Positions 24,899-33,530 of a stretch of 64,000 bases of DNA are shown piece after piece (the first letter of the stretch is position 1; every line of letters begins with the position of its first letter). The notes beneath the pieces are model-generated. The model was not told the DNA's origin and made no database searches. It saw only the letters and a program-made list of their open reading frames with translations. This stretch comes from Candidatus Dormiibacter spiritus. Its GTDB lineage: Bacteria > Chloroflexota > Dormibacteria > Dormibacterales > Dormibacteraceae. The stretch lies in the NCBI GenBank assembly GCA_003244185.1, contig QHBT01000029.1, forward strand, positions 62,001 through 126,000, given 5' to 3'. Made by a program: the position numbers and the translations under genes.

Positions 24899-25348
24899 AT
24901 GGAGACAGGCAGAGGCGTGAAGGCGGCCGGCAGCCAAGCAGCATGGAGCGCACCCGACGTCATCCCCAGCTTCAGCTACCAGGATGCAAAGGCGGCGATC
25001 AACTTTCTGGAGAAGGCCTTCGGCTTCGAGGTTCACGCGGTCTATGAGGGCGAAGGCGGGACGATTGACCACGCGGAGCTGCGCTTCGGCAACGGGATGA
25101 TCATGCTCGGCACCGCCCACGATCGGCCGGACTGGCCGACGCGGGCGCCGGGCCAGCTCGGCGGCACGACGGGTGGAACCTACGTGATAGTGGCCGATCC
25201 GGACGCTCACTTCGCCCGTGCCCGGGCGGCGGGGGCCGAGATCGTCAGGGGACTGGTCGACCAGGACTACGGCGGGCGCGACTACGGCGCCCGCGACCCC
25301 GAGGGCTACCTCTGGAGCTTCGGCACCTATCGTCCCACCGCCGGCTGA
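24899..25348 (+). CDS. VOC superfamily protein (PhnB/glyoxalase-like)
   Basis: 149 residues: VIPSFSYQDAKAAINFLEKA, FGFEVHAVYEGEG, DHAELRFGNGMIMLG, then TYVIVADPDAHFARARAAGA and DYGARDPEGYLWSFG. This is the PhnB-like VOC layout often linked to resistance or small-molecule binding; substrate unknown. Strong AGAGGAGGTG before the ATG. The stop shares one base with the next ATG (TGATG). Confidence 0.88.
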   Translation: METGRGVKAAGSQAAWSAPDVIPSFSYQDAKAAINFLEKAFGFEVHAVYEGEGGTIDHAELRFGNGMIMLGTAHDRPDWPTRAPGQLGGTTGGTYVIVADPDAHFARARAAGAEIVRGLVDQDYGGRDYGARDPEGYLWSFGTYRPTAG

Positions 25349-25668
25349 TGCTTTCGGCGGCGCAAGTACGCCGAATTGCGCTGGGTTTTCCTGAAGCCGC
25401 TGAACAAGATCATCACGGCTTTCCCTCGTTCAGGGTAAACGACAGAATCTTCGCCACGCTGCCCGACCCGGGTCACCTCAATGTGATGCTCGACGCGAAT
25501 CAGACGTTTTGGTCGGTCCAGCATTACCCGGACACTTGCGAGGAGCTGTGGTGGGGCAAACGGCTCAGCGGTGTGCGCGTCGATCTCGGCCTCGCCGGCC
25601 GACCGATGGTCGCGGACCTGTTATCCGAAGCCTGGCGGCGCAAGGCGCCCAGCCATTTAGTGGTCTGA
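25348..25668 (+). CDS. MmcQ/YjbR family protein
   Basis: 106 residues of the MmcQ/YjbR (DUF419-like) family, a double-wing DNA-binding fold of unknown role. Recognised from RRIALGFPEAAEQDHHGFPS, FRVNDRIFATL, LNVMLDAN and the C-terminal DLLSEAWRRKAP. The start shares a base with the VOC stop, so both are co-translated. Confidence 0.85.
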   Translation: MLSAAQVRRIALGFPEAAEQDHHGFPSFRVNDRIFATLPDPGHLNVMLDANQTFWSVQHYPDTCEELWWGKRLSGVRVDLGLAGRPMVADLLSEAWRRKAPSHLVV

Positions 25669-25753
25669 GGCACCCGCTCTGAGGCATAGGGCGCTGCGCA
25701 TCAAGCGGCCCCGCTGCCTGGCCTGATGCGCGCCGTCACCGAGATGGGGCGCG

Positions 25754-26713
25754 CTAGCTGGCGGCGAGAACTGCTGCTCCGACAGCGCCGGAGAGGTCGC
25801 CCAGTTGAGTGGGCAGGAACTGGGGCGGCCGCTCCGGCACCAGCAGCAGCGGCTGGGCCGCTTCCGCTACCCGGTCGATGAACGGTTTGCCGAGCCGGTC
25901 GCCGAGCCCGCCGCCGACTATGATCGCCTCCACGTCGAGCAGGTTCTGCGCGTTCGACAGGGCGACGCCAAGAGCCCAGACTGCCTGGTCCACCAGCTCC
26001 TGGGCAACCGCGTCGTGCTTGTCCAGCGCCTTGGCGATCACGCCGCTGGTCAGCCGGTCTCGACCCTTGTCCTTCATGATCTGGAACAGCTTCGTCTTCC
26101 GCCCATCGGACTGCCAGCGGCGGGCGGTCGCCTCGATCATGCGCCGCCCGGCGTAAGCCTCCAGGTGCCCGTCGCGACCGCAGCCACACTTGCGGCCGCC
26201 TGGCTTCACAGTGGTGTGGCCAATCTCTCCGGCTGCGCCCAGACCATGGCGGATCTTGCCATCCAAGACCAGGCCGCCGCCCACGCCGGTGCCCACGAAG
26301 ACCCCGAGGAAGTCTGTGAATTGCCTGCCGGCGCCGCGCTTCCACTCACCCAGCACTGCCACTCGGACGTCGTTGTCAACCTTCACCTTGATGCCGCCGA
26401 ACCGCTTGCTTAGCCCGGCTGCCAGCGGCACGGGTTCCGGTTTCTCAAACCCTGGCACGTTGGGGGCGTTGGCCACCCCGCCCCGCACATCGATGGTGCC
26501 TGGCGTGCCGATACCAACTGCCGCCAGCGCCGAGCCGCTCGCCTCGGCGTTGTGCAGCGCTGTTTTCACAGCCTCCACCACTGCCGCCATGACGGAGTCG
26601 GCGCCCTCTTGGGGAGTGGCGGCGCGGGCGCTGCCCAGCACCCGCTCTCTGTCCAGCACGACAGCCTGGATTTTGGTTCCGCCGAGGTCGATGCCCGCAA
26701 CCAGTTTCTCCAC
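25754..26713 (-). CDS. ROK-family sugar kinase (glucokinase-like)
   Basis: 319 residues. Phosphorylates glucose or a related sugar. Visible: GIDLGGTKIQAVVLD (ATP loop), GIGTPGTID, DNDVRVAVLGEW (catalytic Asp region), FVGTGVGGGLVLDG and the ROK zinc site GHTTVKPGGRKCGCGRDGHLE. No N-terminal helix-turn-helix, so an enzyme and not a repressor. GTG start with TACGCT seven bases upstream. Confidence 0.92.
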   Translation of the reverse strand: MEKLVAGIDLGGTKIQAVVLDRERVLGSARAATPQEGADSVMAAVVEAVKTALHNAEASGSALAAVGIGTPGTIDVRGGVANAPNVPGFEKPEPVPLAAGLSKRFGGIKVKVDNDVRVAVLGEWKRGAGRQFTDFLGVFVGTGVGGGLVLDGKIRHGLGAAGEIGHTTVKPGGRKCGCGRDGHLEAYAGRRMIEATARRWQSDGRKTKLFQIMKDKGRDRLTSGVIAKALDKHDAVAQELVDQAVWALGVALSNAQNLLDVEAIIVGGGLGDRLGKPFIDRVAEAAQPLLLVPERPPQFLPTQLGDLSGAVGAAVLAAS

Positions 26714-26751
26714 GGCAATCAGCGTAGGCCTGAAGCCGCCTCTACTGCAAT

Positions 26752-27747
26752 TCAGCCACCCGCGAAATAGGCGTCGAGCGCTGCGCTGAGGGCAGTAGCA
26801 ATGCGTCGCTGACCCCAGGCGGAAGCAGCCAGATCGGCTTGCTGGGGGTTCGTCAGAAAGAGCGGTTCAGTGAGCGCGCCTGGCATGCGGCTGGGCCGCT
26901 CCAGCCAGCCCTGCTGGGCGGGCCCAAGCTCGACCAGATGGCCATAGCTCTCCGCAGCTGCGTCGACGGCCGGCACGTTCAGACTGGCCTCGGAGAGCGC
27001 CCCCCGATCGGGCAGTCCGAGACCGGCGACTAGCTGCGCCTGCACACCCTTTGCCAGCCGAGCGTTCGGCTGATTGAATGCGCGGGCGGAGTCGTAGTAG
27101 GTCTCGGTGCCCCCGGCGCTTACGCCGTCGTAGGCGTTGAAGTGGATGGCGAGCAGCACGTCGGCACCGGCCGCGTTGGCGCAGTCAACGCGTGCGATGA
27201 GGTCCTGCCGCAGCGCGTCCCGCGTCAGCACTCCGTTTCCCGTGCCGTCCGCGCCCGCGCCGATGAGCGTGGTGTCAGAGGTGCGTGAGAGCACCACCCG
27301 ATAGCCGGCGGCGCGCAGCCTGGCCGCCAGCGCCAGAGCCACCTCGAGCGTGGCTGTCTTCTCGCTGATGGTGGCACCAGCGCTCGTGCGGCCGACAACG
27401 CCTGGGTCGAGTCCACCATGGCCGGGGTCGATGAAGACTGTCTGGCGCCGATCCTTGCCGGTGGGAGCAAAGCTGAGGCAGGTGCCAGCGGTGAGGCCGC
27501 TGAGTCCTTTGACCGGGACCCCCTGGGGGGGCACCGGATGATGCGCAGCCGCCTGTTTCACAGGACCGGTCGCCCGCGGCCTGGGCAGAGCGGCCAGGCC
27601 GCGGTCGAGCAGGAACGCAGCCGCAACCAGAACAAGTGCGAGAGCCACCGCGCCCAGGGGGCGAAGCGCTGAGCTGCCGCGGCTGCGGCGAGATCCACGC
27701 CGACGTCGTGGTGGGACGTAAGAGCGAGACGCGATCGGCGCCTTCAA
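26752..27747 (-). CDS. N-acetylmuramoyl-L-alanine amidase (Amidase_3), membrane-anchored
   Basis: 331 residues: basic N-terminus, one membrane helix about residues 30-52, a short Pro-rich linker, then the zinc amidase domain with DPGHGGLDPG (His ligand), SEKTATLEVAL (Glu ligand), IHFNAYDG (His ligand) and a C-terminal FLTNPQQADL where many members have a catalytic Glu-FxSN; here the local sequence is TEPLFLTN. It cleaves the amide between MurNAc and the peptide in the wall. The TTG start is uncertain because a TATATT stretch overlaps it. The repeat copy at 27810-28108 lies directly upstream. Confidence 0.88.
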   Translation of the reverse strand: MKAPIASRSYVPPRRRRGSRRSRGSSALRPLGAVALALVLVAAAFLLDRGLAALPRPRATGPVKQAAAHHPVPPQGVPVKGLSGLTAGTCLSFAPTGKDRRQTVFIDPGHGGLDPGVVGRTSAGATISEKTATLEVALALAARLRAAGYRVVLSRTSDTTLIGAGADGTGNGVLTRDALRQDLIARVDCANAAGADVLLAIHFNAYDGVSAGGTETYYDSARAFNQPNARLAKGVQAQLVAGLGLPDRGALSEASLNVPAVDAAAESYGHLVELGPAQQGWLERPSRMPGALTEPLFLTNPQQADLAASAWGQRRIATALSAALDAYFAGG

Positions 27748-27809
27748 TATAGACAGTCAAGGGGCGGCTGCGCCTCCCTTCACGAACCCCTCCCGGTCGG
27801 CCTTTAGTG

Positions 27810-28108
27810 TGTCCGGTCCCCGAGTAGCTGAGACGCTCTTGGTTTGAGGTCGTCCTCCCCCCGGCCAGGGCGAGGTAGGTGGGGGGCCTTGGATTGCAGG
27901 CTGGACCAGAGCCGCCATTTCGGTCCTGGGCATCTCGCCGCAGCTCCTGAGCGCTCGAGAGGGTTTGACGAACCTTGGACGCGAGGTCTCACCACAAGGC
28001 GGCGGGGGCAAGGCGGGCCGCTGACGCCCCCCTTCCGAGCCTCCCCCGCCCCGCGGGGGGAGGACGCAAAAATGCCTGCTCGGCTTCTCAAGATCTCGGG
28101 ACCGGACA
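27810..28108 (+). repeat. 300-bp repeat element with terminal inverted repeats, copy A
   Basis: Bounded by TGTCCGGTCCCCGAG and its inverse CTCGGGACCGGACA. A second inverted block (GTCCTCCCCCC / GGGGGGAGGAC) lies about 40 bases in from each end, giving imperfect arms of about 54 bp. The body is over 90 percent identical by eye to the reverse complement of 44732-45033. It fills the gap between the amidase and the frameshifted transglycosylase. No transposase or convincing gene inside; MITE-like or a structured RNA element. Confidence 0.85.
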
Positions 28109-28126
28109 GGCTAGAGCCGGCGCCCT

Positions 28127-28893
28127 CTACTTGCAGCTCCAGGGTCCGCCCGTGCGGCCTGTCGCGCCGTAGTACCAGGCGGCCCCCTGCGCGTTGGCCG
28201 CCGGATCGAAGACCGACAGGCCCTGCCGTCCCTGAGGCGTGCTAGCCCAGCTGGAGGGCAGGAACTGGAACAGCCCTGACGCCCCGCTGGAGGAGTTGAC
28301 GGCGTTGGGGTTGTAGTGCGATTCGCAGTCCGCGACTCGCAGCGCCCACGCCTGCCCGGCCGCCCCGTAGGCCGCAAAGGTGTCGAGAATCAGCACCTGG
28401 ATCGCGCTGCTCACGCCCAGGCTGTGCAGCAGCTGCTGGTAGCGATTGGCTAGCGTGCTGCGTGCGGCGTCGGCTCTCTGACGGTCCCCTTCCAGGGTGG
28501 TCCTCTCTCGCTCTGCAAGCGGCTCAGGTCGCGGTCACGGGCGGACCGAGTCGCAGCGGCGCGCTCGGCGGCCGCCCGGAGATCGGCGTAGTGGTTCAAC
28601 GCCTCGGACGGCGAGCCGGCGCTGAACAGCGCGAGGATCGGCGACGCCGGCTGGCCGTCGAGGTAGCGCGCGAGCTGGCGCAGCTCTGCCTGCTCGTGAG
28701 CGATGCGCACCTGCGTCTGGTCGATCTCATCTTGGAGAGCCGCCAGCTTCGTGTCCAGGGCTTGGACCTGGGCGGTGGCATCCGCCAGCTGCTGCTTCAA
28801 GTCCTGCTGGCTCGGGGTGGCGCTGTCGGCGGACACCGGCCGCAGCAGGGCCAGAGCGAGTGCAAAGCAGATCAGAAGCTTGGCCAACCACAA
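28127..28893 (-). pseudogene. secreted coiled-coil lytic transglycosylase, frameshifted paralogue
   Basis: Same design as the next gene: signal peptide (LLICFALALALLRPVSA), coiled coil (QQDLKQQLADATAQVQALDT onward), then a transglycosylase/Rpf-like domain with DCESHYNPNAVNSSSGASGL and FQFLPSSW. The first frame stops at 28450. The second frame (ERTTLEGDRQRADAARSTLA and on) carries the rest to 28127. Removing one GA from the GAGAGAGG run near 28495 restores a single protein of about 254 residues. Slippage pseudogene or sequencing error. Confidence 0.8.
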
Positions 28894-28958
28894 CCGCCAG
28901 CGAGACCGACGCGACCCGCTCAGCTTACCGGCGCAAGCGTCGCTTTGCCCTTACGTCC

Positions 28959-29801
28959 TCAGCGGCAGACCCAGGGGCCGGCCCCGCTGGTGCTGTAGTA
29001 GTAGGCGGCCGCCTGGGCATTGGCGACAGGGTCGAAGACATCCTTTCCCGCCCTGCCCTGGGGCATGTTGCGCCAGGTCGAGGGCAGGAACTGGAAGAGT
29101 CCGGCCGCGCCGCTGGAAGCGTTGACCGCCCGAGGGTTGTAGCCGGACTCGCACTTGGCGATGCGGAGCGCCCAGGCCTGGGCACCAGCGCCCTGCGATG
29201 CAAACGCGTCGAGAATGATCTGCTGGATCGAGCCCTGTGCCACAGGCGGGGTGTTGGCGGTGGTGGCAGGCGCGGCTGGCGTCTGGGTCTGATCAGGAAC
29301 CGGCTTCTGGCTTTGCACCGCCTGGGCGGCGATGGCGTCGCCCAGCTGCTGATACTTCTGGCTCAGGTCCCGCTGCATGGCCACCTGCCGAGCGCGATCC
29401 CTCTCCAGAGTCGCCTTGTCAGCTTTGAGCCGGTCGGTGTCCCGGTCCAGCGCAGCCTTGGTGGCAGCCGCCCTCTCCGCAGCAACCTTGAGGTCGGAGT
29501 AGCGCGTCAGCGCGTCGCTCGGCGAGCTGGCGCTGAAGATGGCAAGCAGAGGCGACGCGGGCTGGGCATAGACGGTGCGAGCGAGGACCTTCACCTCGCT
29601 GCGCTCCTTGTCGACCTTCTGCTGGGTGGTGTCGATCTCAGTCTGCGTGCCAGCGATCTTGTCGTCGAGCGCTGAGATCGCTGTCGCCACCTGGGCCAGC
29701 TGCTGCTTGATCTGCTGCTGTTGAGCGACAAGCCCGTCATCCGCCGACACCGGCCGTGCCAGGGTCGCGAAGGCAAAGAGAAAGATGACGAGTTTCCGCA
29801 A
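28959..29801 (-). CDS. secreted coiled-coil protein with lytic transglycosylase domain
   Basis: 280 residues. Signal peptide about 1-20 (KLVIFLFAFATLARPVSA), coiled coil about 25-160 rich in Q, K, D and A, a Pro/Thr/Gln linker, then a C-terminal lysozyme-like domain of about 80 residues: ALRIAKCESGYNPRAVNASS, GAAGLFQFLPSTW, with the catalytic Glu in CESGYNP and paired cysteines (KCES, PWVCR). It likely cleaves or remodels peptidoglycan outside the cell; the coiled coil recalls PcsB/FtsX-partner hydrolases. TTG start. Tandem paralogue of the frameshifted gene downstream. Confidence 0.85.
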   Translation of the reverse strand: MRKLVIFLFAFATLARPVSADDGLVAQQQQIKQQLAQVATAISALDDKIAGTQTEIDTTQQKVDKERSEVKVLARTVYAQPASPLLAIFSASSPSDALTRYSDLKVAAERAAATKAALDRDTDRLKADKATLERDRARQVAMQRDLSQKYQQLGDAIAAQAVQSQKPVPDQTQTPAAPATTANTPPVAQGSIQQIILDAFASQGAGAQAWALRIAKCESGYNPRAVNASSGAAGLFQFLPSTWRNMPQGRAGKDVFDPVANAQAAAYYYSTSGAGPWVCR

Positions 29802-29986
29802 GTTCAGCTACCCCCATCCGTCGCTCTCTTTCGAGCGACGGGCAGAACCCCACCTTACCAAAGGTCAGCTGAGGCGGACGCCCCGCAAGCTGACCGACAG
29901 CCCTGACCTCCTCCAGGTAGCCTGTGCCTCCAAAGACGACGAGTAGGCGGTGTGGCCGAGCCGATTCGGCCAAGGAGATGAGGGCG

Positions 29987-30406
29987 ATGGCGTTTCGCGA
30001 GGCATCCCTAGAAACGAGTGCCGAGCCAACCGAGGTCTGGCGCATCTGGTCAGATGTGAACAGCTGGCCGGAATGGAATCCCGACATGAAAGAGTCGCGG
30101 CTCGACGGCCCGCTTGCGGTAGGGACGACAGGCATGATCGATACCCGCTCCGGTGGCAAGCACGACGTGGTGGTGACTCAATTTGAGCCCGCGAAGTCGT
30201 TCGAGCTGGAGAGCACCGCCCTGCCCGGAACCAAGATGGCGATCCGGGCAACTGTCACGCCGATCGAAAGCGGAACCCGGATCTCTCAGGGCTTCGAAGC
30301 GCGCGGCCTGCTCAGCCCGGTGGTGGGGCGATTGATGGGTGCCACCATCCTGAAGACTTTCACCTCGGTGCTCGAGGGGCTCAAGAAGAAGGTCGAAGTC
30401 GAGTAG
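29987..30406 (+). CDS. SRPBCC (START-like) family protein
   Basis: 139 residues of the polyketide cyclase/dehydrase-like SRPBCC fold: ASLETSAEPTEVWRIWSDVN, SWPEWNPDMKESRLDGPLAV, and a late amphipathic helix TFTSVLEGLKKKVE. These proteins bind small hydrophobic ligands; the substrate is unknown. AAGGAG is placed for the ATG at 29987; an ATG three codons earlier is also in frame. Convergent with the following oxidase-like gene. Confidence 0.85.
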   Translation: MAFREASLETSAEPTEVWRIWSDVNSWPEWNPDMKESRLDGPLAVGTTGMIDTRSGGKHDVVVTQFEPAKSFELESTALPGTKMAIRATVTPIESGTRISQGFEARGLLSPVVGRLMGATILKTFTSVLEGLKKKVEVE

Positions 30407-30416
30407 TAGCTGACCT

Positions 30417-31097
30417 TCAGCCCCCGGGCTGCGGTGGCGCCGTCCAGCCCGGCCGGGTGTAGCTCATTATGTGCGAGCCAGCAGGGCTGTTCGGCTGATC
30501 TTCGCCGGAGGGGGGCAGAGCCACTGTCCTGAGGGGGATCTCTCCCGCCCACACGCTGACGCCTTGGTCCGCCTCGGGCACGTTGGGGCCACCGCTGCGC
30601 AGCTTGACAGACGCTTCCTGAAGGCCCAGTGCCAGCACCTTGGTGCTGTTCAGCTCCTTGTCGGAGGGCTGCCTCACCTCGCCCCAGCGGCCCCGACAGA
30701 CATGCTCCACCAGCCGCTCGAAGGCTGTCAGCTTCTCCGCAGGATCCAGCACTTCACGGGCGCTGCCGAGGATCATGACCGACCGGTAGTTCATAGAGTG
30801 ATGAAAGGCCGAGCGAGCCATGACGAGGCCGTCAAGTAGCGTAACTGTGAGACAGACGTCCACAGCGCCGGAGGCACTCTGCAGCATTCGGGAAGCTGGT
30901 GAGCCGTGGATGTAAACCTGGTTGCCAGCTCGGGCGTACATGGTGGGAACCACATAAGGAACGCCGTCTGCGATGAAGCCCAGGTGGCAGATCATCGATT
31001 CGTCGAGGATCGCCTCCACCAGCTGAGCTTCATAGCGGGCGCGCTCCGGATGCCGGCGGACCCGGCTCCGGGAGCTAGGTGCTGTGGCCTCGGCCAC
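30417..31097 (-). CDS. pyridoxamine 5'-phosphate oxidase-like FMN-binding protein (Nim-like)
   Basis: 226 residues, split-barrel flavin fold. Visible: SMICHLGFIADGVPYVVPTM, YIHGSPASRML, and AFHHSMNYRSVMILGSA, the pattern of the 5-nitroimidazole resistance/PNPOx-like subgroup. It probably binds FMN or haem and reduces a small molecule; exact substrate unknown. GTG start only three bases after the stop of a 29-residue ORF, so translation is probably coupled. Divergent from a MocR-type regulator that may control it. Confidence 0.85.
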   Translation of the reverse strand: MAEATAPSSRSRVRRHPERARYEAQLVEAILDESMICHLGFIADGVPYVVPTMYARAGNQVYIHGSPASRMLQSASGAVDVCLTVTLLDGLVMARSAFHHSMNYRSVMILGSAREVLDPAEKLTAFERLVEHVCRGRWGEVRQPSDKELNSTKVLALGLQEASVKLRSGGPNVPEADQGVSVWAGEIPLRTVALPPSGEDQPNSPAGSHIMSYTRPGWTAPPQPGG

Positions 31098-31100
31098 CGC

Positions 31101-31190
31101 TTAGCAAGCCAAGTCCCGATCGAGCCGAGCGAGGTCCTCGCGACGGCGAACGTCGGCCAGCATGCCCAGGAAACCAGCTGTCATGTACAT
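31101..31190 (-). CDS. 29-residue small ORF with strong ribosome-binding site
   Basis: Reads MYMTAGFLGMLADVRRREDL then nine more residues ending in Cys. AAGGAG stands about seven bases before the ATG, one of the best Shine-Dalgarno sequences in the window, and the stop (TAA) is three bases from the GTG of the FMN-protein gene. An upstream TACAAT (minus strand, about 31236-31241) could be its -10. It could be a genuine small protein or a translated leader controlling the downstream gene. I recognise no family. Confidence 0.55.
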   Translation of the reverse strand: MYMTAGFLGMLADVRRREDLARLDRDLAC

Positions 31191-31291
31191 TGGAAATCTC
31201 CTTGTGTTAGTACGTAATTGCTTTGTTCTTACATTGTACCACTTTCATCTAGGAACTGAGCTGGGCCGCGCGCTGGCTGTTACATAACACC

Positions 31292-32629
31292 ATGGGAAAC
31301 ATGGGCTCTGATCCCTCCGCCTTGCCGGCTATCAGAGGCAGCAGGGCGGCCGAGATCAGCTCGAGCGTCGAGGACGCCATCAGAACCGGCAAGCTGCGCC
31401 CTCTCGACGCGCTGCCGCCTGTGCGGCGGCTGGCGCAAGACCTGTCAGTCAGCCCGACGACAGTTCAAGCCGCCTATCGGGACCTCCAGCGGCGCGGGCT
31501 GATTACCGCTTCGGGGAGGCGCGGCACTCAGGTCAGTCCCTGGCCGCCGCTGGCCTCCCGCTCTGTGGCCGACGTCCCGGCTGGAGTGCGGGATCTCAGC
31601 ACAGGCAATCCTGATCCGGCCTTCCTGCCCCCTTTGCCCGACTTTCTGCAAAAGCTCAGGTGCCGGCAGTGGCTCTACGGCGAGAGCCCCTACGTGCCCG
31701 ACCTGCTCGATCTGGCCGCCGAAAGCTTCCGAGCGGACAGCATCGAGCCCAATTCCCTGGCAGTCGCCGGTGGAGGGCTGGACGGCATCGAGAGAACCCT
31801 AGTTGCCCACCTTCACCCTGGCGCTCGCGTGGGAGTGGAGGATCCCGGCTTCCACTCCCTCTTCGACCTTATCCTCGCCCTCGGTTTGGTCCCCGAGCCG
31901 ATAGTTGTCGACGATCTCGGACTCCGGCCCGAGGAGCTCGAGGCGTCTCTGCGGCAGCTCGCGGCAGTTGTTGTCACACCCCGGGCTCAGAATCCAACGG
32001 GGGCCGCGCTGGATGCCGGGCGGGCGGCTGAGCTGCGAGAGGTGCTGGCACAAAGGCCTCAACTCCTGCTGATCGAGGATGATCATTTCGGCGCTGCCTC
32101 GGGAGCCCGGAGCCATACTTTGACAGGCGGGCAGGAGCGTTGGGCTGTGGTCCGCTCCACCTCCAAAGCGCTCGGCCCTGACCTGCGAGTCGCGGTGGTG
32201 GCCGGGGACGCGGTGACCATCTCCCGGCTGGAGGACCGCCAGCGTCTGGGCGCCGGCTGGGTCAGCCGTCTCCTCCAGGGACTGGTGGCGGAGATGTCGC
32301 GCGATCCCGGCGTTCAGCGACTGGTCGAGGCGGCCGCCAGCGAGTACGCCCGGCGCCGGGAGGCGCTAATCTCCGCCCTTACCGAGCAAGGCATCGCCGC
32401 CCATGGTCGCTCAGGCCTCAACGTGTGGGTGGAGGTGCCCGACGAAGCTGAGGCCCTGGCCAGCCTACTCCGAGCCGGCTGGGCGGCCTCGGCCGGGCAA
32501 CGCTTCCGCCTTCGCAGTGGGCCTGGCGTCCGGATCTCGATAGGCGCCATGCAAGCCGGCGAAGCACAGGCGATCGCGGCGGCGCTGGCGAGGCAGACGG
32601 TGCCGGCACCGAGGACGCGCTCCGGCTGA
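31292..32629 (+). CDS. MocR/PtsJ-type regulator: GntR winged helix fused to PLP aminotransferase domain
   Basis: 445 residues. N-terminal GntR DNA-binding domain (about 15-85): PLDALPPVRRLAQDLSVSPT, TVQAAYRDLQRRGLI. Then a fold-type I aminotransferase domain with AVAGGGLDGIERTL, TPRAQNPTGA, LIEDDHF and the PLP lysine in RSTSKALGPDLR. Such regulators sense PLP or amino compounds; PtsJ controls a pyridoxal kinase gene. Its divergent partner here is a PNPOx-fold protein, consistent with vitamin B6-linked regulation but not proof. Confidence 0.9.
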   Translation: MGNMGSDPSALPAIRGSRAAEISSSVEDAIRTGKLRPLDALPPVRRLAQDLSVSPTTVQAAYRDLQRRGLITASGRRGTQVSPWPPLASRSVADVPAGVRDLSTGNPDPAFLPPLPDFLQKLRCRQWLYGESPYVPDLLDLAAESFRADSIEPNSLAVAGGGLDGIERTLVAHLHPGARVGVEDPGFHSLFDLILALGLVPEPIVVDDLGLRPEELEASLRQLAAVVVTPRAQNPTGAALDAGRAAELREVLAQRPQLLLIEDDHFGAASGARSHTLTGGQERWAVVRSTSKALGPDLRVAVVAGDAVTISRLEDRQRLGAGWVSRLLQGLVAEMSRDPGVQRLVEAAASEYARRREALISALTEQGIAAHGRSGLNVWVEVPDEAEALASLLRAGWAASAGQRFRLRSGPGVRISIGAMQAGEAQAIAAALARQTVPAPRTRSG

Positions 32630-32684
32630 GGGCCTTCCCCCGGGCCGTTACAAACGCTGCCGGAGGGGCGAGAGTGACTGATGT

Positions 32685-33443
32685 TCAAGACTGGACCAAG
32701 CCCCCATCCACGTTGATCGCCTGGCCGTTGATGCCCCGGCCCGCCTCTGAGGCCAGCAGCAAGCAGACCGCCGCCACCTCCTCTGGCTTCACCAGCCGGC
32801 GCTGGGGCGTCAGAAGCGGCTTCAGCGCCTCCTCCCGGCTCCGGCCGGTCTTGGCCACTATGGTGTCCAGGGTCATCTGGGTCATGGGCGTGTCGACGTA
32901 GCCGGGGCAGACGCAGTTGAAAGTGAGGCCCCGGGCGGCGTACTCGGCGGCGAGCGAGCGCATCAGGCCGAGCAGTCCGTGCTTCGCGGCTGTGTAGGCG
33001 GCTATGTAGGGAGCGCCGGTCCGGCTCGCCACCGAGGCGATGGCGATGACAGCGCCCGAGCCGCGCTGGAGCATGCCGGGAACTGCCGCGCGCGTCAGGA
33101 AGAAGGGCCCTTCCAGGTCGACCGCCAAAGTTCGCCGCCAGCTGGCCGTATCCAGCTCGGTGAACTTGTGCGACGTCGCAACGCCTGCGTTGTTGACCAG
33201 GATGTCGAGGCGGCCGAACTCGCGCTCCACTCGCGCCACCGCCTCGACGCAGCCATTCTCGTCTGTCACGTCGAGCTGGACGGCGAGGCCACCGCATTCA
33301 GCGGCGACGGCAGCGATCTCGCGCTGGGTGCGGGCGGCGACGGCGACTTGGGCTCCGGCGTGGGCGAAGGCAAGGGCGACCGACCGCCCGATCCCCCGGC
33401 CACCCCCGGTCACCAGCGCGGTTTGCCCCTTCAGCGTCTCCAC
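32685..33443 (-). CDS. short-chain dehydrogenase/reductase
   Basis: 252-residue classical SDR. NAD(P)-binding TGGGRGIGRS, the structural NNAGVA, catalytic Ser region IAIASVASRTG, and YTAAK (Tyr-Lys pair); the C-terminus ends GRGINGQAINVDGGL. The loop CPGYVDTPMTQM and size resemble 3-hydroxybutyrate or 2-hydroxycyclohexanecarboxyl-CoA dehydrogenases, but substrate cannot be fixed. GTG start with TACAGT six bases upstream and no Shine-Dalgarno sequence. Confidence 0.9.
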   Translation of the reverse strand: METLKGQTALVTGGGRGIGRSVALAFAHAGAQVAVAARTQREIAAVAAECGGLAVQLDVTDENGCVEAVARVEREFGRLDILVNNAGVATSHKFTELDTASWRRTLAVDLEGPFFLTRAAVPGMLQRGSGAVIAIASVASRTGAPYIAAYTAAKHGLLGLMRSLAAEYAARGLTFNCVCPGYVDTPMTQMTLDTIVAKTGRSREEALKPLLTPQRRLVKPEEVAAVCLLLASEAGRGINGQAINVDGGLVQS

Positions 33444-33449
33444 CGGGGG

Positions 33450-33455
33450 ACTGTA
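33450..33455 (-). promoter_or_regulatory. putative -10 hexamer of the SDR gene (leaderless)
   Basis: TACAGT on the minus strand, exactly six bases before the GTG at 33443. Fits the TANNNT pattern found before other genes in this window. Inferred. Confidence 0.45.
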
Positions 33456-33530
33456 TCACCGCAACTGCCGCTGACGAAGCTCACGGTCGGAGCGCGGCAC
33501 CGAGCCGACGAGGAGGCACAATCAGCGGCA

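Noticed and set aside
27844-28245. Open frame through repeat copy A whose product matches one from copy B.
   Set aside because: The match follows from near-identical DNA; frames differ in length, lack ribosome-binding sites and copy C destroys them. No sign of protein-level selection.
32314-33297. Arg/Pro-rich open frame of 327 codons on the minus strand overlapping the MocR end and SDR gene.
   Set aside because: Lies in another frame of the SDR and antisense of MocR; composition is typical of a GC-rich shadow.
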